From Cryptomeria japonica (Eukaryota; Streptophyta; Pinopsida; Cupressales; Cupressaceae), in NCBI RefSeq assembly GCF_030272615.1, contig NC_081408.1:619806476-619870475 (forward strand): DNA of 64,000 bases, read 5' to 3'. The position numbers and the translations under genes are program-made. Below are positions 46,790 through 57,486 of the stretch, piece by piece. Each line of letters starts with the position of its first letter. Position 1 is the stretch's first letter. The notes beneath the pieces are model-generated. The model saw only the letters and a program-made list of their open reading frames with translations, made no database searches and had not been told where the DNA came from.

Positions 46790-47396
46790 GTTTGATGCCA
46801 AGCATCAACTGTCTAAGTGTCTACCAGTGAGGGTATAACCCCAAGCTTCTCTCTGAGATATTCAAAAGTTTCCTTAGGAAAAGGCTTAGTAAAGATGTCT
46901 ACAATTTTCTCTTAAGTATTCACATAAACCAATCTCACTTCTTTTACTTCAACATTCTCTTTCAAAAAATTGTATTTGATAGAAACATGTTTAGTTTTAG
47001 AGTGAAATACCGGAATCTTAGATATATCAATTGCTATTGAATTATCACAATAGATGATTATAGTTTCTTTTCATTTTACCTTTATGGCCTTCAACATTTT
47101 ATTAATCCACAATACCTAGTACAATTAGTTGTTGCTTCAACATATTCTAATTTTGTTGTTGATAATGATGTACAACTTTGTTTCTTGCCCAACTAGGAAA
47201 TCAATCTGCTACTAAGAAAGAATGCCCCACCGGTGGTGCTCTTTATGCCATCTACATCTCCTACCCAATTTGCATCGGTGTATGCACATAAATCAAAATT
47301 TCCATCTTTAGGATACCATAAACCAAGATTTGTTGTGCCTTGTAGATACCGAAAAATCTTTTTCACTGTTGAATCATGATTTTCTCTAGGATTACT
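46790..47396 (-). pseudogene. Copia C RNase H
   Basis: Reads SNPRENHDSTVKKIFRYLQG, AYTDANWVGDVDGIKSTTGG, a KKQSCTSLSTTKLEYVEA line, and the terminal REKLGVIPS-like sequence near 46830-46870. A stop precedes SNPREN, and frameshifts begin near 47130. The conserved Glu of TTEAEYV is changed to Lys. Confidence 0.88.
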
Positions 47397-48270
47397 CTAA
47401 AATCTTGAAACAATACACACTGCATTCATTATATCAGGTCTTGTTTGTGTCAAATACAGTAAACCTCCAATCACAGATTTGTATCTTGTTGGATTAACAG
47501 AAGCTGAATCATCCTTCAATGATAGTTTATCAGTTGTAGTCATAGGAGTACTTACTGGTTTAGAGTTTTCCATACCAAATTTCTTCAGTAATTCCTTCAA
47601 GTACTTTGATTGAAATGTGAATATACCTTTATCAGTCTGTGAAATATGCAATCCTAAAAAGAATTTTATCTCCCCAATCATAGATATTTCAAATTCTTCT
47701 TGCATCTTATTAGAAAAGTCTTTACACAATCCATCTTCTCCTCCAAAAATGATGTCATCAACAAAAACTTCAATAACCAAGATGTCTTCATGAGTCAATT
47801 TGAAATATAAGTTGCTATCAACATTACCTTTAGTGTAACCAAGCTTCAAAAGATATTTGTCCAATCTAGCATACCAAGCTCTAGGAGCTTGCTTCAATCC
47901 ATATAAATCTTTCCTTAATTTGCAAAACATATCTTTATCATTTGTCAATGAAAATCCATCAGGTTGTTCAATGTAAACTTCATTCTCAAGATCACCATTC
48001 AGAAATGCACATTTTACATCCATTTGATATACTTTATAGTTCTTGTGGACTGCAAATGCAAGAAATAATCTGACTACCTCAATTCTAGCTACTGGTGCAA
48101 AGGTTTCATTGTAATCAATTCGCTCTTTCTATGAATAGCCTTTACACACTAATATTGCTTTGTTTCTGATTACCTTACCATCTTCATTAAGTTTATTTCT
48201 GAATACCCATTTAGTTCCAATTACATTTTTGTTTTTAGGTCAGGGAACCAATGTCCATGTATTGTTCTTT
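47397..48270 (-). pseudogene. Copia C reverse transcriptase
   Basis: Open from 48023 to 47397: [58 protein letters not shown], and FFLGLHISQTDKGIF. The catalytic line is FVDD. The N-terminal part (NGYxQKERIDY-like, [17 protein letters not shown]) lies at about 48040-48200 with a stop in the QKEG line. Its frame matches that of gag and integrase. Confidence 0.92.
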
Positions 48271-48699
48271 TCAATTTGTTCCAATTCATCTTACATAGCT
48301 TTAATCCAATGTTTATCTTCACATGCCTCAATGACAGATGTTGGTTCAATTTGAGAAATTAAACATACCTCTTCATTTTCCAATCTTCCTCTTGTCATAA
48401 CTCCTTGATACTTATTTCCTATAATCTAGACTTTTAGAGTGATTCAGTCTTACATACCTGGGCATGTTCACTTGTTGTTGTTCTTTAGTCACTGTGGAAT
48501 TCTTTGATGATGTCGGTGTGAATGGATCAATATTTTCTACCGGTGCACTCTATATAGGTTCATTTGTGATTATCTCAACTACCGGTTCAAAATCCATAGA
48601 CCTTGAATTTCTTCTAAAGTGTTCATCTATCTTCACATTTGCACTCTCAATGATTTTCTGCAATCTTTTATTAAAACATCTATATGCTTTTCTCTTAGA

Positions 48700-49490
48700 T
48701 TAATAACCAAGGAATATTACCAAACCATAATTCATAGGGTGTCTTACCGGTTTCACCTTTGATGTGAACTCTGTTAAAAGTGTAAACCGTTGTATTCACT
48801 GCTTCTCTCTAATATACATGAAGTAGATTTTCTTTTGATATCATGCTTCTAGCTTCATCCAGAGTAGTTCTATTCTTCCTTTCCACAACTCTATTTTGCT
48901 GAGGTGTCTGGGGTGCTGAAAGTTGTCTTCTAATTCCATTCACTTGACCAAAATGTATTGAACTCTTTAGATGTAAATTGACCTCCTTGATCTGATCTTA
49001 AACATTTGATTTTCTTATCGGTTTCACTCTCTACAAGTGCCCTGAATAATTTGAATTTTCCAAAAGCTTTTGATTTCTCCCTAAGAAAGGTAACCCAACA
49101 CATTCTAGAATAATCATCAATGATTAGCATAAGGTATCTATCTCCCTGTAGACTTCTTGTTCTTTCCGGACCACATAAGTCAGTATGAATTAAATCAAGA
49201 ACGTCATTGATTTTCTCAAAAATACTCTTGAAAGTTGTTCTAACTTTCTTTCCCATTTGACATTCCTTACATACCGGATTATGAGGTTTTACAATCTTAG
49301 GTAAATCCCTTATTACCTTAGATGAACTAATCTTTACAATGCAATCAAAATTCACATGACAGAGTCTTTTATGCCATAACCAACTTTCATCAATATGTGC
49401 AATCAAGCATGTCTTTTCATTGTTATTCAAATGAAAGATATTACCTCTAGTATGATTACAGGTTGCAATTTCCAAACCAATTCTATTCAT
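48700..49490 (-). pseudogene. Copia C pre-integrase and integrase
   Basis: The open part 49490-48930 shows WLWHKRLCHVNFDCIVKI (HH zinc half), VCKECQMGKKVR (CxxC half), DLIHTDLCGPER (first Asp), LIIDDYSRMCWVTFLREKS and LRSDQGGQF (second Asp). The Glu line (VERKNRTTLDEARSM) follows at about 48840-48900 in another frame. At 48720 the line GETGKTPYELWFGN is recognisable but a deletion has joined it closely to the next block. It is a clear relative of copia A. Confidence 0.9.
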
Positions 49491-49689
49491 GATTTTGCAT
49501 TTACCATTCTTGAATTGTAACTGAAATCACTTTTCAACTAATTGACCAACACTCAAAAGATTATGATTCAAACCTTCAACATAGTAAATGTTGTTAGTAT
49601 TGTGCTTACCATCAAAAGATATCGTGCCTTTTCCTCTAATAAAACAAGCTTTGTAATCTACAAATCTTACTAGACCTCCATTGTATTCC

Positions 49690-50618
49690 TAAAAAGATAA
49701 GAATTTACTTTTATCAGCAGTCATATGATGTGAACATTTGGAATCTATAATCCATTCATCCTTTTCTTCAATTTTAGCTACCAGGTCTTGCTCTACCGAT
49801 GAAATAGTAGGTGTCGGTTGATCTTATGTTATTGCAACAAAAGCCCATCCATTGTCTATTGTTTCTTCTTTAGATTCATCAGTAACTCCTTCATCAACAT
49901 AGTAACATGATTTGTCACTATTCTTCTTAAATCTATATCTCTGATATTCAAGGTTAGGCTTATATGTTCTTTTAGCTTCTTCTCTCAATCTTGCATGTAT
50001 GTCAGGACATCTAGATTCCATATGACCAACTTTATTGTAGTTAAAACATTTAAAGGGTGCTTTACCTTCATACTTACTTCCAATAGGACCTTTAGGCATT
50101 TTCCTTGCAAATAGTGCTTCAAGTTCTTCCAGTTCTTCATTTTCCCTCCTGATGTCTTCAAGTTCTCTTGCATAAAGTGCTTTCCAATTAGATTCATCAG
50201 CTGATGATGAAGATGTTGTAGATGATGATGCTTTGAAGGCTAAATCTATCTTAATTGTAGCAATAGGACCAAATTCCTTAAGCTCAAATGTTGAAAGTTT
50301 TCCAACCAAGGTATCTCTAGATACTGCTATATTAGGCATAGTTCTCAACTCATTAATAGAAGTTATTTTCATTTTGTATGTCGTTGGAAATTCTCTTAAA
50401 ACTTTAGAAACAATTTCATCTTCACTTAAGGAACCTCCACAACATTGTATTCCTAAAACAATTTCATTAACCCTTTCCATAAAAGCAAAAATTCTTTCAT
50501 CTTCTTCCATTTTCAAAATTTCATACCTGACCTGGAAGCATTCTAGTTTTGCAATTTTGACAATGGTATCACCTTCATTCAATGTTTCTAATTTATCCCA
50601 AATAGATTTAGCAGTAGA
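49690..50618 (-). pseudogene. Copia C gag and protease start
   Basis: Open from 50582 to 49824: LNEGDTIVKIAKLECFQVRY, MERVNEIVLGIQCCGGSLSE, and the knuckle CFNYNKVGHMESRC, in which the second Cys is now Tyr (copia A keeps it). The protease line EWIIDSKCSHHMTADKSKF follows near 49700-49770, with DSG changed to DSK. The N-terminal gag is cut at 50619 after STAKSIWDKLETLNEG, where the LTR of gag+ORF2 element 2 starts. Confidence 0.9.
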
Positions 50619-51697
50619 TGATGAATACTAAGAGGGGGGGTGAATTAGTATGCCAAAAATCAGTGTACTTAAACACTTTACTAGACTAACAGTAAACCGG
50701 TAAAACAGTTTAGCAAACAAAATGGTTAGCACACATGCAAACTAGATAGCAAATAATGCATTTACCCATAGAAGCACAAACACCATAACACAAGAGATTT
50801 TTACGTGGAAACCCAAATGGGAAAAACCACGGTGAGATGAAACTCACAAGTAACTATCTGCAGAATAGGAACCAGACCAGTTAAGGTCATACAATGTTCT
50901 TTACTAGAACATATCCTATTAGGAATCTCAATCTTTGTTAGGAGGTAAGTCCAATTAAAGACTACCTTGCTAGAGGATTTTAGATCCACATATGTGAACC
51001 ACCTTGTTAGAGGATTTACAAAAGGCTTTTGGGCCTACTCGGTTAAGGGCTTCAAACTTGTCGAAGATGTGAGTAATCAACAAGTGAGTGATCTAGCAAA
51101 TAGCACAGATTGCTTGGTTAGATCCTTGATAGCTCATTCCTAATGCATCCCAACATTACTTCAGTCTTCAACACATTCACACTCTCTCTAACTCATCAAC
51201 CACCTTAAACCCTAGCAACAACCTAAAACCCTAGACATGATGTCCTTATAAAGGAATGTGATTTCATGTCGATCCAATAGGATTACATTACGATTTCCTA
51301 GGTTCAATGCATCTAGACATATCCTATAACATGACACAAAAAGCATCATCAAAGTTTCGGCACCATCAAACAATCGGTGGATGGTAACTCATCAAAAAGT
51401 ATTACCGGTTCATATAAAATATCGGTTGCCGGTTTGACAAAAAAGAAGACTAGTAAATAGGTTTTATGTCGCTTTGATCCTTCATACCACTTGAGATCCT
51501 CGAACCACTTGGGGTCAACATACCACTTCAGACCGGTAAACACATTCTGCAAAACACCGATAGTCAAAAGAATACAATGCATCATACCGATTGGGAACAA
51601 TTACTGATTGAGCATAACTCATACATATAAAAGTGATCGCAATGCAAGTGTGTGTCCATCACTGACAATCACAACATAATCATCAAAAATGCCAACA
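50619..51697 (-). repeat. Element 2, 3' LTR (1,079 bp)
   Basis: On the - strand it begins TGTTGGCATTTTTGATG and ends with CACCCCCCCTCTTAGTATTC then ATCA, as in element 1. It carries the TTTTTCCCATTTGGGTTTCC copia box. Confidence 0.93.
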
Positions 51698-51970
51698 ATC
51701 TCCCCCTTTGGCATTGATGGCAACACTTAGGAAAATTTTGACATCTAGATGTTTTACAGCAAAAATATGCCATAATCAAAATTACTCCCCCTAAGCATAT
51801 AAACTATCCCTTTTGCAAAAAGTACAATGTATACTACTTCTTAATAGAAATAACATGAAAGTATACATCAAAACATTCAAAATTTATACTTCTCCCTCTT
51901 TGGCAACAATGACAACAAAAATAATATTGCAAACCAACCCCTGTTGCATTGGTATTAAGAGAATAAGAGT
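51698..51970 (-). other. Element 2 polypurine tracts and 3' noncoding region
   Basis: The tract next to the LTR is CAAAGGGGGAGAT (51698-51710, - strand). Further tracts lie near 51784 (CTTAGGGGGAGTAA) and 51892 (AAAGAGGGAGAAG). No ORF is present. Confidence 0.85.
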
Positions 51971-54900
51971 TTATGACAATAAAAAATAAAACTTGTCAAA
52001 AACTGATTTTAAGTCTTGCAAAAATTGTTTCATAGATAAGGACCAAGACTCAAGTAGGGAGGTAGCTACTTCTTTCTCTGTCTACATCTGGGAGACCTGT
52101 TCTTCCATGGCGTCTATTGTGCTCATCTCTTGAGTCACCATTAAGGCATCCAGATTGAGATAACATTTCTAAAGTATTTGCAAGCGTGGGAGTAGAACCA
52201 GTTGTAGTTCCTACAAATCTCAAGTCTGGTTGCTGATTTCCAACTCTATTTTGGTAGACTAGATATGAAACCGATGAACGGTTTGCTCATAAGTTGTAAA
52301 AGAGTCATATGGTGGCTTGAAGGTGCTCATGTATAATTGCAAGTCAGATTGTATCTTTTTCTTCTGTACAAGCACGTCATCACAGAAGAGATGGGGTTGG
52401 CAAATCTTACTCAATAGTAGATTCCCCTCAATCAGAGATCCCTTATGTCTTTTTGAGATTTTTGCAGATCGGACTAGAGCTCATTTAGCTTCTTCACCAG
52501 GGAAATGTTGAGAGCCCTTTGATGCTCTTTCTTGGCATTTGCCTCTACTACCTCTTCTAGGCTCTACACCTGATCATCCACTATGGTGCATAGAAGATTC
52601 AATTGTGCCAATGATGAATCAGTATTGGGGAGGTTTGTGCCAAGTAACAAACCAGTAAGAGTGTCCACCGCAGCTTGGATCACATATTGCTCCTTCTTCC
52701 TCCTTATCACTTCAAGGCATTCTTGAGAAACCTTAATACTCTATAGTAGCTCCATTTCATTTGTAGACTGGAGGTCAATAGGACTAGTGAGGTTAGGTGG
52801 TTTGGCTTGACTACCGGTTGCCTTTGGAGTCTCCATCTGAGTGCTTTTTGCCGCTTCTACTTTCCCTACTTCCTTCTTTTTCTTCTCCACTTCTTTTTGT
52901 CGCTCCTCTTCCTTTTCCTCCTCTACTTTCTTCTTCTTCGCTTCCTTTCTCTTCTCCTCTTCCTTATCCTCCTCTGCTTTCTTCTTCTCCACTTTCTTTC
53001 TCTTCTCCTCTTCCTTATCCTCCTCTTCTTTCTTCTTCTTCACATCTTCTTGTTTATTTTTCTCTTCTTCCTCTTTTCTCTTTTCCTCCTTTTTCTTTTT
53101 CTTCTCATCCTCTTTTCTCTTTTCCTCCTCTTTCCTTTTCTCCCCATCCTCTTCCTTTTTCTTCTACTCTGCTTGCTTCTTTGCTTCCTCCTTTTTGTCC
53201 TCTACTTCCTTTTGCTTTTCTACCTGTTCTGCCTACTTCTCTTGTCCTGTTGCTTCTGATGGTGCATCTTGAGTAACATTTTCACCATCTAAGGCATCTA
53301 CATCAATGGGGTCCATTTGTCCTGTGACCAGTTCTTCTTCACTGTCATACACCTCATCCGATTTTCCAGTTTCTAGTTCTTGCTCAACTTTTCTATTGGC
53401 TTCAACCACTTGATGCATCTTAAGGGCTTCTTGAGGATGAGTATGTGTATCCTTGATCACTTCTTGACCCTTTCCTTCCAATAATAGGAGTCTTCTTCTT
53501 CTCGTGAAGAAGAAGCCTTTGTATTTATTCATAACTTTGAAAAGTTCTGAATTTGATACATCAGGAAAATGTTGAGCAAATATTTTCTCCCTCATTTCTT
53601 GTTCCTTTTCTATGGCAATGCACCATTTATTGTCTAAAGAATTATACAAAGAATCTGGTGTCTCAGATCTAGTTTATGAAGGCGACTGGTCATTAACACA
53701 TAAATACCTAATGATTTCCTATTCAACTGCTTCCTTTTCATCATCATTGAAATCATCAAAACAATTAATTAAATCATTCAACACTTTTCTCCTAATATTC
53801 TTTATAGTTCTTTGACAATGTGTCAAAGGTTTGTAAGAAGAAATGTCAATATTTATCGGTGCAAATGATGCTGGTTCATTCTTTGTCTTTTTCTTTGTTT
53901 GCCTAGTCTTCTTCTTATGCGGTTCTTCTGACATAGTTTTTTGTGAGTCAGGTGAATTGTTTTTTGTCTTCCGCTTCCTCTTGAAGACTTTTGCAAGTGC
54001 CGCTTCTAGTTTCTTCTTAATTGGTGACCGCTTGGTCACTTTGGGACTAGCTGCAGTAACCGATGCCAATGCCGAAGGCACTGCCTTTCCTTTCTTTTTA
54101 GAGGGTTCTACAACCAGTGCAACCCTTTCCAAATAGGTGTTGGTTCTCTTTGCCTTAGGATCAAGGGGTGAGGCAATTAGGGTAGAAGAATACCCATCCA
54201 GCATATCATACATGACCTCATAGCCCATAGGCTCTACTTCTTCCTGCTTAGGCTCAACAGCCTCCATTAAGCATTCATCCACTTTGATGATAAAGCAGAT
54301 GTCCTCTTCATATTTCTTGACAATGTCACTGGATATCCTCATCCTTACGCTCATCTTGCTTCTGAACTCATCAAAGTACTTGTTCAGAACTTCAGAGTAA
54401 CGGGTTCCAACTGCTTCTAGGCTCTCTTTGATTTGCTTGGTAACTGGTTGGTCGACAGATCACTGAATATCTCCAACTCCTAAGAAATAACCTTGGAAGT
54501 AGAAGAATAAACCTAGCAGTAGTTGTCCAAACTTGAATCTCAGTGCATTGTCTTGTTCGATCGACTTAAGATTCAACATAAGTTGTCTTTTCATACAGGT
54601 GCACAGATCAAATGATGCATCCTCCTTGATCATCCTGTAAGTGGCATTTACCACTGCAACAGAGACAAAATTAATTCTACCAGCAGAGAATGTCTGGTAG
54701 CCTATCACCATGTAGGCATACTTGACTAGATCATCCTTGATTGAGTTGATGTTCATGCCACGTGAGTCACTCACTGAACCGGTGAGCTTGGACATTTCAA
54801 TCTTGCTGACCTTCCTTAGGGCTAGCACTTCCCCTATATTGCAAAAATTGGTGATGGCCTGAATAGCTTGCGGTGTGATATCATGTGTTCTCTCAAGATA

Positions 54901-55230
54901 CATCTTGTCACCATGAACTCTACTTAGAATGATTCGAATGTGGTCATCTGTGAAATCCTCTAGGAAGTAAACAACATTGTGAAGGTTCTTCTTCTCCAAG
55001 ATGCTATACTCTGGTTTGATCTTTTTATCCTTCCTATAGAATAGACCTAGCTGAGAATGGATTGCGAGAGACCCTAGGTCTTCAATTTTACAATCTATAT
55101 AATCATAAATCCCTTCTTCTACTATAACACTAGCCAGTACTTGAGACAAGGCATTATATTTCGACTTTCATTGTATGAAGTCCATAGAATCAACAGTTGC
55201 ACTAGAACTATCATGAGATGTGGAAACCAT
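51971..55230 (-). pseudogene. Element 2 ORF2, unknown protein of about 1,087 codons
   Basis: From the start at 55230 (MVSTSHDSSSATVDSMDF) one frame runs to about 52480 with fewer than ten stops and no frameshift. A shift then precedes the end at 51971. Approximate residues: 1-260 globular (EEGIYDYIDCKIEDLGSL, SRVHGDKMYLERTHDIT, FGQLLLGLFFYFQGYFLG); 300-470 Ser/Lys-rich with KRKRKTKNN and KKKTRQTKKK, possible nuclear signals; 560-600 FFTRRRRLLLLEGKGQ; 640-655 DVDALDGENV; 670-790 Lys/Glu tract; 800-1087 coiled-coil-like with LLLGTNLPNTDSSLAQL. Residues 100-125 loosely recall the VRG-x-x-hx-h-s-x-x-h pattern of 'putative plant transposon protein' (PF20167). It could be an envelope-like ORF of a Sirevirus that lost pol. 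No enzyme motif. Confidence 0.8.
52850..53220 (-). repeat. Element 2 ORF2 Lys/Glu-rich tract
   Basis: Purine-rich - strand encoding EEEDKEEEKRK-type repeats; one sub-repeat (VEKKKAEEDKEEEKRKEA and similar) occurs about three times. Two stops lie in it. The Leu- and Phe-rich readings of the + strand are shadows. Confidence 0.85.
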
Positions 55231-55674
55231 GATAAAACAGAAAACTCCAGAAATATCTTTCAGAAATTGAGAATTTAGGGCTTGCAAATTCCACTTCGCC
55301 TCACACTTCGTCGGTTGTTGAATCACCACTTTGAGTTCTTCTCTTGACCGTTTGATATTTGCTTTTGAATCTTCTTCAGGGTTTCAGAATTTCTTTGAAT
55401 CGCAACACAAATTACTTTTTCTTTTCTCTACACTTGAAAAAATTCTTCTCTTGAAAAATAATAGTGAGAAATGATTTAAAAATTCCTTTTAAACATATTC
55501 CTCACCTACCATAATAAATTCTCCACCATTAGGTTGTAAAACCCTAATTTGTCTGTTACCATTTCTGATCTTCTACCAAATGATAGGTATCACATACCGG
55601 TTAAGGTATTTTATCGGTATAAATCAAGGGTTCAAAACATTTCACCATTTGCTCCCCCTAAGCTTTTCTGATGC

Positions 55675-56369
55675 TTAGTTTTTCAGTTCCGTGATTTCCA
55701 CACTAGGTGCAGAAACTGGTTCTTCTTGCAACACCATTGGTTTCTTCTTCCATGTTTTGTTCATATCTACTTGAACGGTGTTGATATCAATCTTTCTTTC
55801 CAGAGTGACTGGTATGTCATCCGATATATTCTTTCTTGTTCTGCAGAATCTAGCAATGTGACCCGGTTTGTTGCAATGATAGTAGACCATTTCAGGTGCT
55901 CTCCAAGGTCCATTATTCATATTACCATTCTTCCTCCTGCATGTTGCAGCAGTGTGACCATGACAATGATAGACCAAATAGTTTTCTCTCCATCTGGTTG
56001 CCTCTTAATAGCCACCACTTCCTGACTAATAATTAAAGGCATTAAACCGATTGTGATTTTGGTTCACAAAAGATTCCGGACCAACTCCTTGAGTCCTCTG
56101 AGGATATCTTCCAGTGTTGTTCATAACAGACCTGCATTCAGATGCTCTATGCCCAAACTTCTTGCATGCATAATAGTTACCATTGAACTTATTGGATCTA
56201 GGTACATTGTTTATAAAGTAAGGAAAATTATTGTAGGCTTTGCTCCTACATACATTGGTAGTATGTCCTTCTTGAAGACAGTTAAAACAAAAAGGTTTAA
56301 AATTTTGCTTACCTTTATCCTTTGATGTCGATTGTTTCTTCAATTCTCCAACATTTGTACCAGAGGTCT
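55675..56369 (-). pseudogene. Element 2 gag, C-terminal part
   Basis: This is the part of gag downstream of the H insertion. It has DFEDNKTSGTNVGE, a Lys-rich hinge, then CFNCLQEGHTTNVC (intact knuckle 1), YYACKKFGHRASEC (first Cys lost), VYHCHGHTAATC (degraded knuckle 3) and YYHCNKPGHIARFC (first Cys lost), and ends VEITELKN. Taken with element 1, each of knuckles 1, 2 and 4 is complete or nearly so in at least one copy, so the ancestor probably had four. Confidence 0.85.
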
Positions 56370-56499
56370 TGTTATCTTCAAAATCCAATTCCCTTTAATG
56401 TCTTTAGAATAATATGATTTAAGCTTGGTGCAGAAGAGACATCGAAGATAAGGAAATTCTCAAGACAACATATGACAAGGTTTGATTAGACCTTCTACA

Positions 56500-56540
56500 C
56501 TTTGGGCTTCCTTGGAGCCCAGGTGGGTATACCTTCGTGA
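56500..56540 (-). other. Conserved 3' box shared by elements H and G
   Basis: AGGTATACCCACCTGGGC on the - strand, about 150 bp before the H terminus. Element G has AGGTATACCCACCTAGG at about 45175-45190, about 130 bp before its terminus, with further similarity on the terminus side (AAGTG, GGCT). It may be a 3' processing or end-recognition signal; that is inference. Confidence 0.6.
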
Positions 56541-57486
56541 ATTAAATTCACACTTTCAGACAATAAACCCACAGCAAACCAATCCAGAAAACCAGTGGAT
56601 TTATTTACCTTGAAATCAACTGAAAACAAAGGATGGAAATTATACTTAACTTCAGCATTTTGATCAACAAAGCATGCAATAAACAACTTTGATTAATATC
56701 AGTGCCTTATCCAAGGTTACAAAGTCATCTAAACTCAAATAAAACTCCTCAAACAATACATCCTTATGCTTCCCATCGGCTTGGTTTCTATTAATCCTTA
56801 CATATGCCTGACACACATAAGAATTCAAGCATCCCAAATTAAGCTATGGTCCTCAAAAATTCAAAATTCCTTCCAAAGAATTTACTGGTATGAGTGATCC
56901 CATGTATTTAATTTCCCTCTTAAAGAGAAAAGCTGACAAACACTTATACTAAAATTGCTTTGCAATTCCATTCAAACAGAACAACCCTGGATTATTCAGA
57001 ATGAAAACAGTAAATAAATTTGTAAACAAACTTGAAGACAACACAAAGCTTTACTCGAAACCGATGGCCTGTATATTGATATTCAGTTCAAGAAATATTA
57101 CAATAAATTCTGATTCTCCATTAGACTTAGAAAAGCTCAGATAAATTTCTGCAGCGTTTTCTTACAAAATTTTGTGATCCCCTTTTCCAATAGTCCTAGT
57201 ATCCATTTATAACAACATGGATGCACAAAGCTTTGGACTTCTCGAGGAGAGTTTGTTACAATCATTTCCTTTTCAAAAATAAAGAGGTTACAAATTTTCC
57301 GCAAAAAGCAGTTACAAGCTCTTTTCAGCCTCTGCAGTTTGTTCAACAGGCTGTTCGGTTGCAACCTCTTCTATCTTTTCAGGGGCACTCTCCAACTGTT
57401 CCAAATCATGGGTGGTATACTTAATTTCCCACTCGCTATATATCTCTTATGTCGGCCATGAGAAATTAATCACATCATCTTTAATC

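Larger units (their letters stand above)
46763..50618 (-). mobile_element. Copia element C, gag-pol without 3' LTR
   Basis: Gag, protease, integrase, RT and RNase H lie in order on the - strand, and gag, integrase and RT share one frame. The 3' LTR is missing: the match to copia A ends about 120 bp after the pol stop, where element G begins. The 5' end lies beyond gag+ORF2 element 2, which inserted into the gag at 50619. It is the best preserved copia coding sequence in the window. Confidence 0.9.
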
